From Auricularia sp. M13 (Eukaryota > Basidiomycota > Agaricomycetes > Auriculariales > Auriculariaceae), in the NCBI GenBank assembly GCA_037042915.1, contig CM073193.1, positions 5,952,001 through 6,016,000 on the forward strand: a DNA stretch of 64,000 nucleotides, read 5' to 3'. The position numbers and the translations under genes are program-made. Positions 20,851 through 31,585 of this stretch are shown here, in pieces. The notes below the pieces were generated by a model. It did not search any database, was not told the DNA's origin, and saw only the letters and a list, made by a program, of their open reading frames with translations. The first letter of the stretch is position 1, and the number at the start of each line of letters is the position of its first letter.

Positions 20851-23103
20851 TCAATTGCCGTCCTCGAGGAGCCCGTTCTTCCTCAGCCTCTCCTCGACGC
20901 CATTGAGTAGCGCGAGGTCGACGCCCGCGCCGGCCTTGTTCGCGCCGTTGCCATTCAGACCGCCACCTCCCTTGAACCCAATGCCGCTCCGCGGGCTGCG
21001 CGAGTTCACGACCACCAGACCGCCGTCGGTGGCAGGCACGACGGTGCCGAAATGCGACGGCGGCCGCTGCGTGGGCTCGCCTTCGTCATCCTCCTCGTCG
21101 CCGAGAATCGTGGCAACGAGGCCCTCCTCCCAGCCATCCCACTCGATCACCTTGTGCGCAACCCGAAGAGCCTGCCCTTCCTGCTCCGCCTGAGCCCACT
21201 GCGCACCCACGCCGGCGATTTTCGACGCCTCCTGCCAAAAGACAGAACTCGCGGAGACGTTCGGGGGTAACTGCGGATGGGGATACGCGTGCTCGAGAAA
21301 CGACGGAACATGCGCGCAGAACCATAATGGCCGGACTGTCGTGGACTCCCAGTCGATCACACAAGTCTGCACGACCAAAGTCAATCTCAGAGTGACGCCA
21401 CGAAGGGGATGAAGAGCACGCACGATTTTCGAAGGATCCTCCTCGTCCACAAAGATATTCTGCAGACTGATGTCGTGCATGTCAAGTGAAAACTCCTCCT
21501 TTGCCTTTCCGTCAGACGGATAGGCTCCTAACGACTCCATAACGCGAAGGAACCGTGCCATCTCATTCTTACACTTCTCCACCCGCTGCATCGTATGTGC
21601 AACGAGGAAACTGCCCCGCTGCGTGCGCCGGTAATCGCGATACGCCACTTCGCCCGGATCCGAGTCCGAATCGCTAATTCCGCCCGCGCCACGGGCCCAG
21701 CGTGCGGTGCGCCAGTGCTCGTCCTCGTTATCCGAGACGTCCGTGCTCGAGTCGTACTCATAGTCCTCGGGCGGCAGGTGCGGTCTGTGGTGCGCATGGC
21801 CGGACCCCTCGGCGCGTACGGCATCAATCTCGCGTTCAGTCGCAGAAGTCAGGTACGCCTTCGTGGACGACCACGGTCCGCGATCGATGGACGATTCCTC
21901 GCCGCGCCCGCCGCCAAAGAACGCCCACGAGACGATAGGGCCCACGAAGAACTCGTCGCCGGTCGGCGGCACGCCCGTCGGTGCTCGCGTCTGGTAGTAC
22001 TTGAGCGGACGGCTCATGTATAACGAGCCTGTTTTGGGGAACCGGTGCGAGAAGAGCGGGATGAGCAGTTCTGCGACGTTGCGTAGTAGCTTCCGGAGCG
22101 TGTCGCCAGAGAGATGATAGTAATGTTTGGACAGCGGGACGCCTGGTGCCTGTAAATGCAAGTCATGTCAGTCAGACGCGGTAAACATGTGTATTGTGCC
22201 GCCCATGCATTCCCGTCTGGGCGATGGTGGAATCCTCGCACGGCACGGATCCCGAAATATCTCGTGTTCTGCATTCAGAGAAGAACACAGACCTTAGACA
22301 TCAGGATGTACTCGCCGCCTATCCGATTTATCGGGTTCGCGTCGTAATGGTGAACAAACGGGACAGGGATCGCGGTGTGCAATCGGACGTAGTTCAGCGT
22401 GGCGACCTGTCCAGAACGTGAGACAGCACGGGGACAGCAATACAGCACCACGCGCCTCCGACTCGGTCTTGAGTCGCGGCATGTGCCGCCGCGCGATACG
22501 AAACACCAGCTCGCGACCGTCGCCGAGCATAATCAAATATGCCTGAAGGGGTTGTGCAGTCAGCTCCATGCTTAGGGGACATAATGCGCGCGTCTGAGTG
22601 AGGGGGTCGATTCCGAAGAATTGGAGAAGGTGTCTACGAGCGCCAAGAGCGTCCAGAAGCACGACAAGCAACGCGTCGTCACAGCCAGCGAGGAGTGTGG
22701 CTGAGTGCAGATACCGGCGCGTGGGAATGAGCGTCTGTAGCCGCTGGCTGCCACTGTCGGCGCCTATGCTTGCGCGCGCTGAGTGGCGGCCAGCGCAACT
22801 GTCGATGCCATTCACAAGACAATACAAACGCGTCCGATCTTGCACAAAAAAGGCCGGAAATTCGCTTACTTTGTGGAAAGTGCCTATAAGAGCATCAGCA
22901 GAGCCTAGTACTGCGATTAGCTGAGTGGGCGCACCCGAGCTGAGAAAACGAATGGTCTGTACGTTTGAGCCCATCTTGCCCTCGACTATGTCCCGCATGA
23001 TGCGCCTATCGACGTGAAACGGGTGCTCGCCGTCGGCCGCGGCCTCGCGCTCGGCATCGTCGTAGTCATCGTGCGTTTGATGCTGGCCATCTGAATGAGC
23101 CAT
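20851..23103 (-). CDS. APH/choline-kinase-fold phosphotransferase-like protein
   Basis: Protein of the aminoglycoside phosphotransferase-like kinase fold, a large family in Agaricomycetes of mostly unknown substrate. From MAHSDGQHQ at 23103 the exons are 22935-23103, a 14-nt exon 22870-22883, an exon beginning at 22542 (AYLIMLGDGREL), one with VATLNYVRLHTAIPVP and GGEYILMSK, and a large last exon from about 22152 to the stop. These give the N-lobe strands and the ATP-binding ExAT-like helix. The last exon has the catalytic loop LDMHDISLQNIFVD (H-x-D-x4-N) and the metal-binding VIDWES. A roughly 110-residue acidic insertion (YDSSTDVSDNEDE region) precedes the catalytic loop and the tail is Gly-rich. 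The boundary between the third and fourth exons (about 22440) is unresolved. Confidence 0.7.
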
Positions 23104-23758
23104 ACGCCGGGAGGTGTCACAGGGTGCGCAGGTTAAGCAAAATGCAAGTAGGAGGTAAGAGGAAGAGAGGCACCAGGCTATCGGTCACGCACATGTGACG
23201 CCCGGAGGAACATCCGCAGATACCGGATACAAACTCCGGGATCTCCAGGAAATGTCGGGCATGGGTAGTCTGTGAACGCTGGTGGGCGTCTCTCAACGGT
23301 GGAAAGAGTTGCCGTGAGTCTTTAAAGGTTGGAGATGGTATGAAGGCTGCCCGCATGATTATGTCTGCGGCCCCGATGGACAACCGCTCTTGCTGTCCTC
23401 TCTCACATTCATGGGCTTGGCACCATTTCTGCGAGACTCAGGTCCAATCACCAGTCAAAGATGTTAAGCGCCACATTCTCGGACCCCTTGACCGGGTGCA
23501 GTGGGAGGATCTGCAGCCTAAATGTCAAAAACTCGCGATGGCAACCATTCGCCGCGTCCGGCCTCACTCTCGGGATGCGGCTACTCTCTTTCAGCATTCA
23601 CGGGGTCAATTCCTCACTAGACACACGCGCAATGCTCAAATTCAGATGCTATATTCTCAGAGAGCATCCCACGCCTCGGACTGACTGGCCGCTCTGTCGC
23701 GACAATGTATGTTGTGCATTTTATCGTTACAGGTCGACACCGTGATGTCCAGCCTCTA
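23104..23758. other. Intergenic, no gene recognised
   Basis: It contains the promoter side of the APH-like gene and the 3' flank of the F-box copy. A stretch of about 30 bp near 23449-23477 (GTCAAAGATGT then AGCGCCACATTCT) recurs with few changes near 41908-41937. Otherwise nothing is recognised. Confidence 0.35.
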
Positions 23759-25438
23759 CTATATTGCATTTATGAGAAGATCTCTAATCTTCCTTGCAGG
23801 AAACTCGGATGTCAGCAGCTTCCACTCAGATACCGCCACCGCCTTCAACTTGAGTCTCGCGCTCTCGGTAGTAACATCGCTCGAGCCATGTGACAACGCA
23901 GATACGGCCGAATCGTATGAGGGGTCAGACGGAGAGCTCGATCCCGTATAATCCTCGCCAGATGAATCATTCTGCGACGACGAAGTATCAGTGCTGCTCG
24001 ATCCAGAGTCCGAGTAGTCCTCGTCCTCCGAGTCATCGTCCTCGCCGACTTCGTCCATTGCGGCCTCAGTCGTTATAGGAATGAGACACATGCAGTTTCG
24101 TGCGTCCTTCTCAAGTTCTTCGTACGGCTGGCCGCTGACGAGAAGTTCAGTGACGAGGGCTGACAGATTGTCAGATAGTTCCCATAAACGCAAGTTGACG
24201 AGGTCGAGTCTGGCGATAACAGGAGGGTCGGTCTTGAAGCGCTGCAAGAAGCGCACGAGCTCGAACGGAAAGACCACGCGGGTGCCGCGACCTCGGGAAT
24301 CTTCGGTGAAGACTATGCGCACACGCCGGAGTATTGGCGCATTCCAGTTGTCCAGTCTCGACATGGCGAATGCTGCTTTGAGCGCGATTGGGGAGGGATG
24401 AGTGATGTCGAATTCCACAGACTCCAACACAGGCCAGTCCAGCGGCCGCACAAAGCGCAGGTAATCGATGTGCACGACGACGGAGCGAATGTTTTCGCAC
24501 CAGGATGACCGAATAAAGCACTGCTTGCTCGGCCAGGCTACGTTGATCACTCGCCCGTCATCGGTGACCCCTTCCATGGCGTACTTGAAGAAATATATCT
24601 TGGGCGGGCTGCGACACAGAAGAGCCATCCCTGGCGTTTCTGACAAGGCGACTAAACGAGGGATAAGGTCAAGCCGCAGGCCGCATGATTCGAAATCAAA
24701 CTGGCTTTCGTCGCCAATGAGGACTTCGTCGAGCCCTTTCCCGTGGTGCAGACGCTCGACAGGATGAGTGGGAAAGGGACCTTTGCCTAGACACAATCGA
24801 GCCAGGTTAGGGAATGACTGTGCGATACGCCGCATGTGGAGATAGTCTGCGTTCCAGTGGTCCACGGATGGAATGGCGTGGATCTGAAGCTGTCTGACGG
24901 CAGGAAATTCCACAGGCTCCTTCGGCAGAGCAAAACCCTGTAGATCAACAAAAGTGAGGTTGGGAAGCACCCCGCTGCACAGGTTACCCGGTAGGCGTTG
25001 GAGATAATAGCGGACCATTGGGGCGCGGAGCGTCAAAGATTGTAGCATGGGCGCGGGGCACGTCATAGCGGTGACACTGAAGCCAAAATCCTTGAAATCG
25101 ACCGACAAGTGAGAAATGTGATCCAGATGCTCGAAGATACACATAGGCAGTTCCACAAGTTCGCGAAGTTGGGGTCCGTCCGAAGAACCTTTTAGGCTCA
25201 CGGACACAGACATCTTGGCTGATCGCGTCAGGAATGCGTCGAGCTGAGTACCATCCGTAGAATCGGGGCGAAAGATGACGGGAACATCTGTCCATAAGCT
25301 CGGCGTGGTCACGATGACCTGGCGGAGACGCGAGCAGATGGATGCAGCGAGCAGGACGTCCCGGAAATCAAGCTGAGCAGCAAAAAGGCCGATTATCTCG
25401 CTTGGAAGCGTGCAAATGGTCGATGCCGCCTGGTTCAT
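23759..25438 (-). CDS. F-box protein, second copy of the 6282-8237 gene, with N-terminal nonsense codon
   Basis: Clear paralogue of the gene at 6282-8237 on the opposite strand: the F-box (ICTLPSEIIGLFAAQLDF), LRR-like body, acidic Ser/Asp tail and final SEWKLLTSEFPARKIRDLL all align, by eye at roughly two-thirds to three-quarters identity. Upstream, homology continues to an ATG at 25660 (MDTLSLPLLRAAS, GTLRDLPEQL), but a TAA at 25544-25546 interrupts that frame 38 codons in. The frame is open again from just after the stop, so a shorter protein of about 559 residues could start at the ATG at 25438 and would keep the whole F-box. It is either a gene that lost its first ~80 residues or an early pseudogene; the long intact frame after the stop favours the former. 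Confidence 0.7.
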   Translation of the reverse strand: MNQAASTICTLPSEIIGLFAAQLDFRDVLLAASICSRLRQVIVTTPSLWTDVPVIFRPDSTDGTQLDAFLTRSAKMSVSVSLKGSSDGPQLRELVELPMCIFEHLDHISHLSVDFKDFGFSVTAMTCPAPMLQSLTLRAPMVRYYLQRLPGNLCSGVLPNLTFVDLQGFALPKEPVEFPAVRQLQIHAIPSVDHWNADYLHMRRIAQSFPNLARLCLGKGPFPTHPVERLHHGKGLDEVLIGDESQFDFESCGLRLDLIPRLVALSETPGMALLCRSPPKIYFFKYAMEGVTDDGRVINVAWPSKQCFIRSSWCENIRSVVVHIDYLRFVRPLDWPVLESVEFDITHPSPIALKAAFAMSRLDNWNAPILRRVRIVFTEDSRGRGTRVVFPFELVRFLQRFKTDPPVIARLDLVNLRLWELSDNLSALVTELLVSGQPYEELEKDARNCMCLIPITTEAAMDEVGEDDDSEDEDYSDSGSSSTDTSSSQNDSSGEDYTGSSSPSDPSYDSAVSALSHGSSDVTTESARLKLKAVAVSEWKLLTSEFPARKIRDLLINAI

Positions 25439-25660
25439 CTGGCGCAGTTCCTTCACGAGAGCCTGGGAAAAATGGGCGCGGATTTGCTGTACGCGTTGTT
25501 CAGTCTTTGCAATAGTCGGCGGTCTAAGCTGATCAGCTTTTATTTAGCACAAGTGGTGCACCTCAGACCTTTCGAGTTGTTCGGGCAAGTCGCGCAAGGT
25601 TCCAGCAATGAATCCGTCCACAGACGCTGCGCGAAGTAGCGGCAACGACAGCGTGTCCAT

Positions 25661-26433
25661 ACGGAGTATAGTACGTTCGTCTACTAAGGCGAGCAAAGAG
25701 GCGCATAGATTCCTTCTGCCGGGTTAGGAGGAATAGCGCACTGCGATGCGCGGAAGTCGAACGAGAAGCACTCGAGCGGGGTTTGAACATGCACTCGCGA
25801 GAAGAGCCTCCGCCAAACGTACCTAAAACTTTCGAGCTTCAAACAGGGTATACTGGCAGGCAGAATGGGCTATATGTACTTTTGAGAAGAGAACTTCCAT
25901 AAAAATGCAGTACTGTGCGCATCAGCAGCGTTGACATTCACATTAGCGTTCACTGGCCCCGTTCTCACAAAGGAGACGACTTGACACTGTCCCGTCAATC
26001 TTTCCAATTGATTTACAATTAAATTTCAGGCCTGCATGTCTTCCCCCCAGGCTCTGGCATACGTTTTCCAGCTTCCATACATGGGAATGACATCGCATGC
26101 AATGAAAATTAGAGATTGTGATATTGGCTAAGACCCTCTGACCTCTGATCGTTGGCCCATTCCTTCGGCACAAGCTTCTCAGGTTGCTCCTCATGCACAC
26201 CTTATTTCTCTCCCCTGATGAATTAGTACACTTTAACATGAAGCTGCGCGGCTTGTCGTACTACGAGCACCGGAACCGCTGTCATAGAGTGGCCGCGGAC
26301 AGCGCATGAGTATTTCATTTCACGATCAGCGATTACTATGCCCGTTTATGTTACACGCCCGCGGCTCCGTTAGCGAAGCAGTCTGCATGCGAAAACCTGA
26401 ATACATAGAGCCCGCTGCTGAGCGCGCGGAGTA
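25661..26433. other. Intergenic, no gene recognised
   Basis: AT-richer than its surroundings; the frame at 25943-26239 (minus) has no recognisable domain. It holds the upstream region of the F-box copy and ends at the TA dinucleotide bordering the palindromic element. Confidence 0.35.
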
Positions 26434-27161
26434 TCCTCCTTATACTGTACAAAAATTATTTTATCCAAAATCAAGCCCACATCCAAATTTCCAAGGTGTT
26501 TTCCAGAATCTCACCCCTCCATCCAAGACTTTGTGAGGGATCCAAGCTGGAGCACTTGTCATCCAAACTGATGACACCGGATCCAAATCCGGTGCCGGCA
26601 ATCCAAACATGGCACACCCCAGATCCAAGAAATACTTCCGGTCATCCAAGTGCAATCCAAACTCATTCCAAATATCTTTGAGCCCTGATGAGAAAAATCG
26701 AAGCCATTATCTATCTACACAGTGAGTGTCGGAGTCTGTGCTACTCCGGCCCGAAGGTCGGTCGGACACGGCCGACCTTCGGAGCAGCTCAATAGCTGAG
26801 GAAACGGACCCTTCGGACATGCTCCGGAGACGGCCGACCTTCGGGCCGGAGTAGCACAGACTCCGACACTCACTGTGTAGATAGATAATGGCTTCGATTT
26901 TTCTCATCAGGGCTCAAAGATATTTGGAATGAGTTTGGATTGCACTTGGATGACCGGAAGTATTTCTTGGATCTGGGGTGTGCCATGTTTGGATTGCCGG
27001 CACCGGATTTGGATCCGGTGTCATCAGTTTGGATGACAAGTGCTCCAGCTTGGATCCCTCACAAAGTCTTGGATGGAGGGGTGAGATTCTGGAAAACACC
27101 TTGGAAATTTGGATGTGGGCTTGATTTTGGATAAAATAATTTTTGTACAGTATAAGGAGGA
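26434..27161. mobile_element. 728-bp palindromic (fold-back) element with TA flanks
   Basis: Two arms, 26434-26761 and 26834-27161, are reverse complements over 328 bp with no mismatch that I could find, around a 72-bp spacer. Both outer ends abut the dinucleotide TA (26432-26433 and 27162-27163), which fits a Tc1/mariner-type target duplication. Termini begin TCCTCCTTATACTGTACAAA. Each arm carries about ten ATCCAA motifs, mostly 18-22 bp apart. The spacer repeats part of the inner arm (CCGACCTTCGG words). No transposase is encoded; the mirrored 64-codon frames in the arms are a by-product of symmetry. Likely a recent non-autonomous DNA transposon. Confidence 0.85.
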
Positions 27162-27174
27162 TAGCGGAGAGCGG

Positions 27175-28545
27175 TCATGCGCGAAGCAGTTTGATTTCGT
27201 CCAAGAAACCCCATACCAGCTCTGGATCCCCAGCCAGCTGGCAGCCTTTGAGGTGTAAGATCAACTTGCCGCGCGCGACGCAGCCAAGACTGTGCCCCAT
27301 AAATTTCGCCAGCCAGAGGACATCGACCGGCGCGCGACAAGGACTCGATATCACGATATTCTTGATCCGCGGCCATTTCACTTGTGAAATAGCATTGCGT
27401 GTCGATCCTGGTTCGGGGATCGATAACTCCAGTGTTTCAAGGCTAGAGCTCTCGGGAACGACCTCAGCGATATATTCCCACAGCATAATGTCGGCCGTGA
27501 CGCGAGCGATGCGAGGGGCGAGGGGCAAAAACATGGGAACAAGGTGTGTGATGTCCAATGTCAACTCCAAATCGTCTTCTTCCCACAAATCCAGCTGCCG
27601 TGCTCGGCCGTCCGCATTGGTGAGCTGGAGATGCCATAAACGGTCGATTCTGGGACTCCACGCAAAGCTCAGCGCAAGTGCTCCAGCGAGCGAAGAGACC
27701 ATGAGCTGGAAAACGTCTTCATCGATCCCATCTCCGGGGACACTGGTGTGTTGAGTGTCTGGAGAGGATAACATGGCCAGAAGAAGAACGGAAGTGGGAT
27801 CTTGGAGCTCCAATCTGCGCAATGGTGGTGAAGCACTATAGCCGTCCCACATGTCCTTGTCCAGCCATTCCTCGGAGGCGCGTAGGCAGAGACATTCGAG
27901 GTTCGGAAGAAGGCCCAACATCGTACGGAGAATGTAGTATTGTCCAGGGACGTCGGACGGCTCATATATGAGCTTCTTCGTGGCTGCAAGCCCAGGTATG
28001 ACGGATGTTTCGGACACAGAAACAAAACCCGTTGTGAAAATGGTGTCTAGCAGAGGCGCAGTACCTCCGAGGAAACTGGGAGAAAGTGTCCATATCACAG
28101 ACGCTGATGACGTCAAAGCTTCGAATCTGAGCCATTTGAGGCGGTGCGCAGGATGTTCCAGGGACTTCAGAAGGTCAACGGACAAAGACGAATCCACCAC
28201 GATCCGCAGATCCTCGACTCGGTGCAAGCACATGCCGACCAGTGGCAACACAACGTCCTTCACGAAAGCGGAAGGCTGGGACATATAGATGCATAGATTG
28301 GTGATGCCTGAGGTTGCTAGGGCTCGCGTGAAAAGATAGTCGGCAGCAGCAGGTGGTGGGTCGATGACGCTGTGGTGAATAAATTGGATGGAGCGTGAGA
28401 ATGTGGGGTGACCATGAGCAGCCATACGCCAGGCCCGGGAGACGTGCGATGCATCAAATAATGATTCGAGTTCCAGTTCGTCAAATACGCGCCGTAAGAC
28501 GTCGCCGGGCAGCAGCATCGTCGCTTCGCTGTCGCAACCCGTCAT
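27175..28545 (-). CDS. F-box protein
   Basis: Single-exon protein of about 456 residues from the ATG at 28545 (MTGCDSEATMLLPGDVL); an ATG 24 bp upstream is also in frame. The F-box is at the N-terminus: LLPGDVLRRVFDELELES, then ASHVSRAWRMAAHGHP. The body shares SQPSAFVKDVVLPLVG, LSPSFLGGTAPLLD and the C-terminal WLAKFMGHSLGC with the gene at 17577-18938, so they are paralogues about 9 kb apart on the same strand. The palindromic element lies only 13 bp beyond its stop codon, so any 3' UTR must run through that element. Substrate unknown. Confidence 0.78.
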   Translation of the reverse strand: MTGCDSEATMLLPGDVLRRVFDELELESLFDASHVSRAWRMAAHGHPTFSRSIQFIHHSVIDPPPAAADYLFTRALATSGITNLCIYMSQPSAFVKDVVLPLVGMCLHRVEDLRIVVDSSLSVDLLKSLEHPAHRLKWLRFEALTSSASVIWTLSPSFLGGTAPLLDTIFTTGFVSVSETSVIPGLAATKKLIYEPSDVPGQYYILRTMLGLLPNLECLCLRASEEWLDKDMWDGYSASPPLRRLELQDPTSVLLLAMLSSPDTQHTSVPGDGIDEDVFQLMVSSLAGALALSFAWSPRIDRLWHLQLTNADGRARQLDLWEEDDLELTLDITHLVPMFLPLAPRIARVTADIMLWEYIAEVVPESSSLETLELSIPEPGSTRNAISQVKWPRIKNIVISSPCRAPVDVLWLAKFMGHSLGCVARGKLILHLKGCQLAGDPELVWGFLDEIKLLRA

Positions 28546-28864
28546 TGGCGGGCGTTGGAATGGGCACATAACCGCTACCGCTAACCTTAAATTGCTCTGT
28601 ATACGGGCTTAATCTGCTACAAATCCTGCGAGACGCGACTTGGTAGGTACTTGGGCGCGGAAGGTGAAAACGCGGAGATAGCCGCGTATGCATCCGAGTC
28701 AGGGTTGACTCCGACTCCTCGGGACCACGGTGCGATGTAACGCCGCAATAGTATAATTCTAAGTGCGTCTGAGCGCGGTATATATCTACTATATGTAATG
28801 CAACAATAGATGACTGATGTTCTCTCCAACGAAAAGCAGGGAAAATCTCACACAATCGGCGACT

Positions 28865-30372
28865 TCATGTCCGTGTCCCTCGACGCCTGCTGGAAAACAT
28901 ATTTCTATCAGCCTTCCGCTCGAAAAAAAAGGAATCTGAACCAAGGGAACACACGTCAAAGTCGTCGCGGTCGCGGTTGCCCGGGGTGCCAGTCGTGAAC
29001 TTGACGGCGGTGGGCGAGTTCTCATCGTGGTCGCGAGGGTCGGCAAACTGCACGGTGTTGGTCGTGACGTTCACGGCGACGTTGGTGCGTCCGACGTTGC
29101 TCGACATGTGGTACGAGTTCTCGCCGCTCACCAGGCTCTGGCGCGAGTTGAGTGTGTACATCATCGAGACGCAGTACAGCTTCGGCGCGACCAGGTCGAA
29201 ACTACACCAAGGACAATTTGCCAATGTGAGTGCGCACCCGGTCACTTGTTTTTGCTAAAATAGGAACATACGCAATGAATGTGGCGTCTCCGCTCGCGGA
29301 AAGAGTGACATAGGTAATGAGGTTCAGGAGGGACGCGATGGTGGGGAAGGCGGCGGTGACCCAGGTCAAATGCAGCAATCGGCCAATCAACGAGTCCGTC
29401 CTGAAAGATATACGCCTGGTCAGTCTCACTGTCTCATATACGACGGGGTTGGACTGACCGCTTGAAGCCCGTCTTCGAAGCATGCAGGTACCACGAACCT
29501 GCCAGTGAACGCATCCAAGTCAACACATGCGGCTGTACAGTAAGCAGGGATGATTGTGCAATGCTTACTGGCGAGCGTGACAATGACATCGGAAGCGACG
29601 ACGCCAACAAGGGCCACGTAACTCGTTGTCTTGAAGCTGGCGAGGTCTTCCAGCGTTTTCAAGTGGTAGACTTGCACCGTCAGGGCGATATGGCCCGCAA
29701 ATCCCATGAGGATGGCTGGAACGAGCGGCAACAACAGTAGGCGGAGTCCACCCAGCATCCTCCATAACCGGATGACGAAGAACGACTGCGCGATGAGACA
29801 AAGGAGCTCAGTCTACGATTCAGACGCCCTCAGTCAGAGGCGATACGCATGTGCAAACGACTCGGAGGACGCACGAAGAGCGGCTGGATGGCGAAGAACC
29901 ATGGCGAGGAGTACGCCGCGGCGTAGTAGTCGCCAAATCCTATGACCATCTGCAGTCGGGTGAGTACACGCTCGATTCAGCACGATGACTATTCGCCTTG
30001 TGCCAGCAGATAGCTGCTGTCTGGATTGACCGAAGGAGGCTCATCACGAGGCAGATGTCCACGAGGATCTTGTAGAGCAGCGTGTCCGATCTCCGGTACC
30101 GCTGCCAATAGTCCGCGATCTTTATACATGGGTATATGGTCAGCGTTCGGCGTGCAATCTGTCATTGAAATTGGCGGAGCTCACCATCGAAATGAGCGCG
30201 CCAGTGAGGATGAAATCGCCAACGCCGCCGCCTACCAATGATCCGCACGCCATGTCAATTCCTCGAACAAAAAAAAAAGAATAGACGCACAGAACCATGC
30301 ACCAAAGATCTTCTCGGGGTGATCCACGATGTACTGAACGTTGGGCGGATACTCGGTCACGTTCGTCGACAT
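28865..30372 (-). CDS. DUF6534-like multi-span membrane protein
   Basis: Seven-span-type membrane protein of a family abundant in Agaricomycetes and of unknown function. From MSTNVTEYPPNVQYIV at 30372, recognisable exons give GSLVGGGVGDFILTGALISM, IADYWQRYRRSDTLLYKI, IGFGDYYAAAYSSPWFFAIQ, AQSFFVIRLWRML with LLLLPLVPAILMGFAGH, FKTTSYVALVGVVASDVI, then the family's C-terminal module RTDSLIGRLLHLTWVTA, LLNLITYVTL and PKLYCVSMMYTLNSRQ. Introns are short and many, so frames change every 100-200 bp; I have not fixed every junction. The cytosolic tail is hydrophilic and ends at 28865. A second member is at 56898-58525. Confidence 0.7.
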
Positions 30373-30398
30373 GTCGGCAATGGATGTGGGTATTCCTG

Positions 30399-31585
30399 TC
30401 TTGGAAAGTCCTGCCCACACCTAGTGTATTTATGCGTCGCAGACGAGACGGCTCGCCCGCGCCGGTAGCCAAAGTAGCTAACGAGCAGACGTCTGGAGCG
30501 GACGAAAGGGGTCAGGGCTGGAGCGACGCTAAAGCTCCAGTGGGCTACTGTACTCGCCGCGCGCCCGCCGTGTGACCCTCGCTCGTGAGAATTTGTGCAC
30601 GCAGGCTCTAGCCTTCTGATTGAGGCTTTTGCGTGTTCGTATAGTTTCGCCTCCAGGATGCATGATGGACGCACAGCGGCAGCTCTACTCTTCGCAAGAT
30701 ATATGGCTCAGGATCGTCGTGATTTGCAGGCCTACTAGGGTCTCCTGGCCCCTGAGCATTTTGAAAGACGGGTGAATTCGGGGGATATCAGGAACGCAGT
30801 GCCACTAGTAGCGAATACCTCTGTCGATCTGTTGATATCATGGGTATCGCACTAAGACGGACTTGCTAGAGTGTCAGGAACGCGCTCCTCACACCCTCAG
30901 GCCGGATCTCCCAAGACGCTCAGTAGATCTCAGCCAATGTGGCAAGTGGAAAACTAATTATCTCACTCCAATGACGCTGGAAAGTTGTACGAAATGGCAA
31001 TCAATCCAGAGCAATTGCTATGCTACATAATCACCCCGCACCTCGTTTTACAGCTATCCAGGGTATTGGTACACCGTCTGCGTAACCGCGATCGACCGGT
31101 TGACGTCGAGCGAGAGGTTGTGCACTTTCGCCTTCGCAAACATAGAGCAGGCCATGCATGGACTGGGTCACAGCTATAGAGAAGGCGCGTCAGAAAGTGC
31201 GCCCTGCTTATTGCGAAGTCTTTCCGACGGATGCATACGGACAGACCAGTCAGCATTCAGTTCTCTGGGCATATCCATCGCCACTGGCTCTCGCAGGATG
31301 TAATATAGAGAGTTGCTTTCTCCGTTCCTCGAGGATCCTTGCTGTGCGACTTGCCAGGGGCCAGGGGGTTTCTCAATAGAATCGTCCGCCTATGGCTCGC
31401 CTCGCCAGTGTCTGTTCGATTGATTATTTGGCAATGCGCTCATACATTTTCGCCGACGAACGATGACGAAGAGCATATCGCTGCTGTGAGCATTGCGATA
31501 GCCACATTCACGACCGGTATAGGTGTCACGGGTTGATACGAGAGCAATATACAATGTACCCGGGCCGTAATATGTACTACATACA
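30399..31585. other. Intergenic, no gene recognised
   Basis: Roughly 1.2 kb between the starts of the membrane-protein gene and the 3' end of the Zn2Cys6 factor. Short frames only; no domain, repeat or splice chain found. Confidence 0.35.

Noticed and set aside
26461-27134. Two identical 64-codon frames in the palindrome arms (26461-26655 minus, 26940-27134 plus)
   Set aside because: They are the same DNA seen twice because of the inverted repeat; the frame follows the ATCCAA motif spacing and has no family resemblance.
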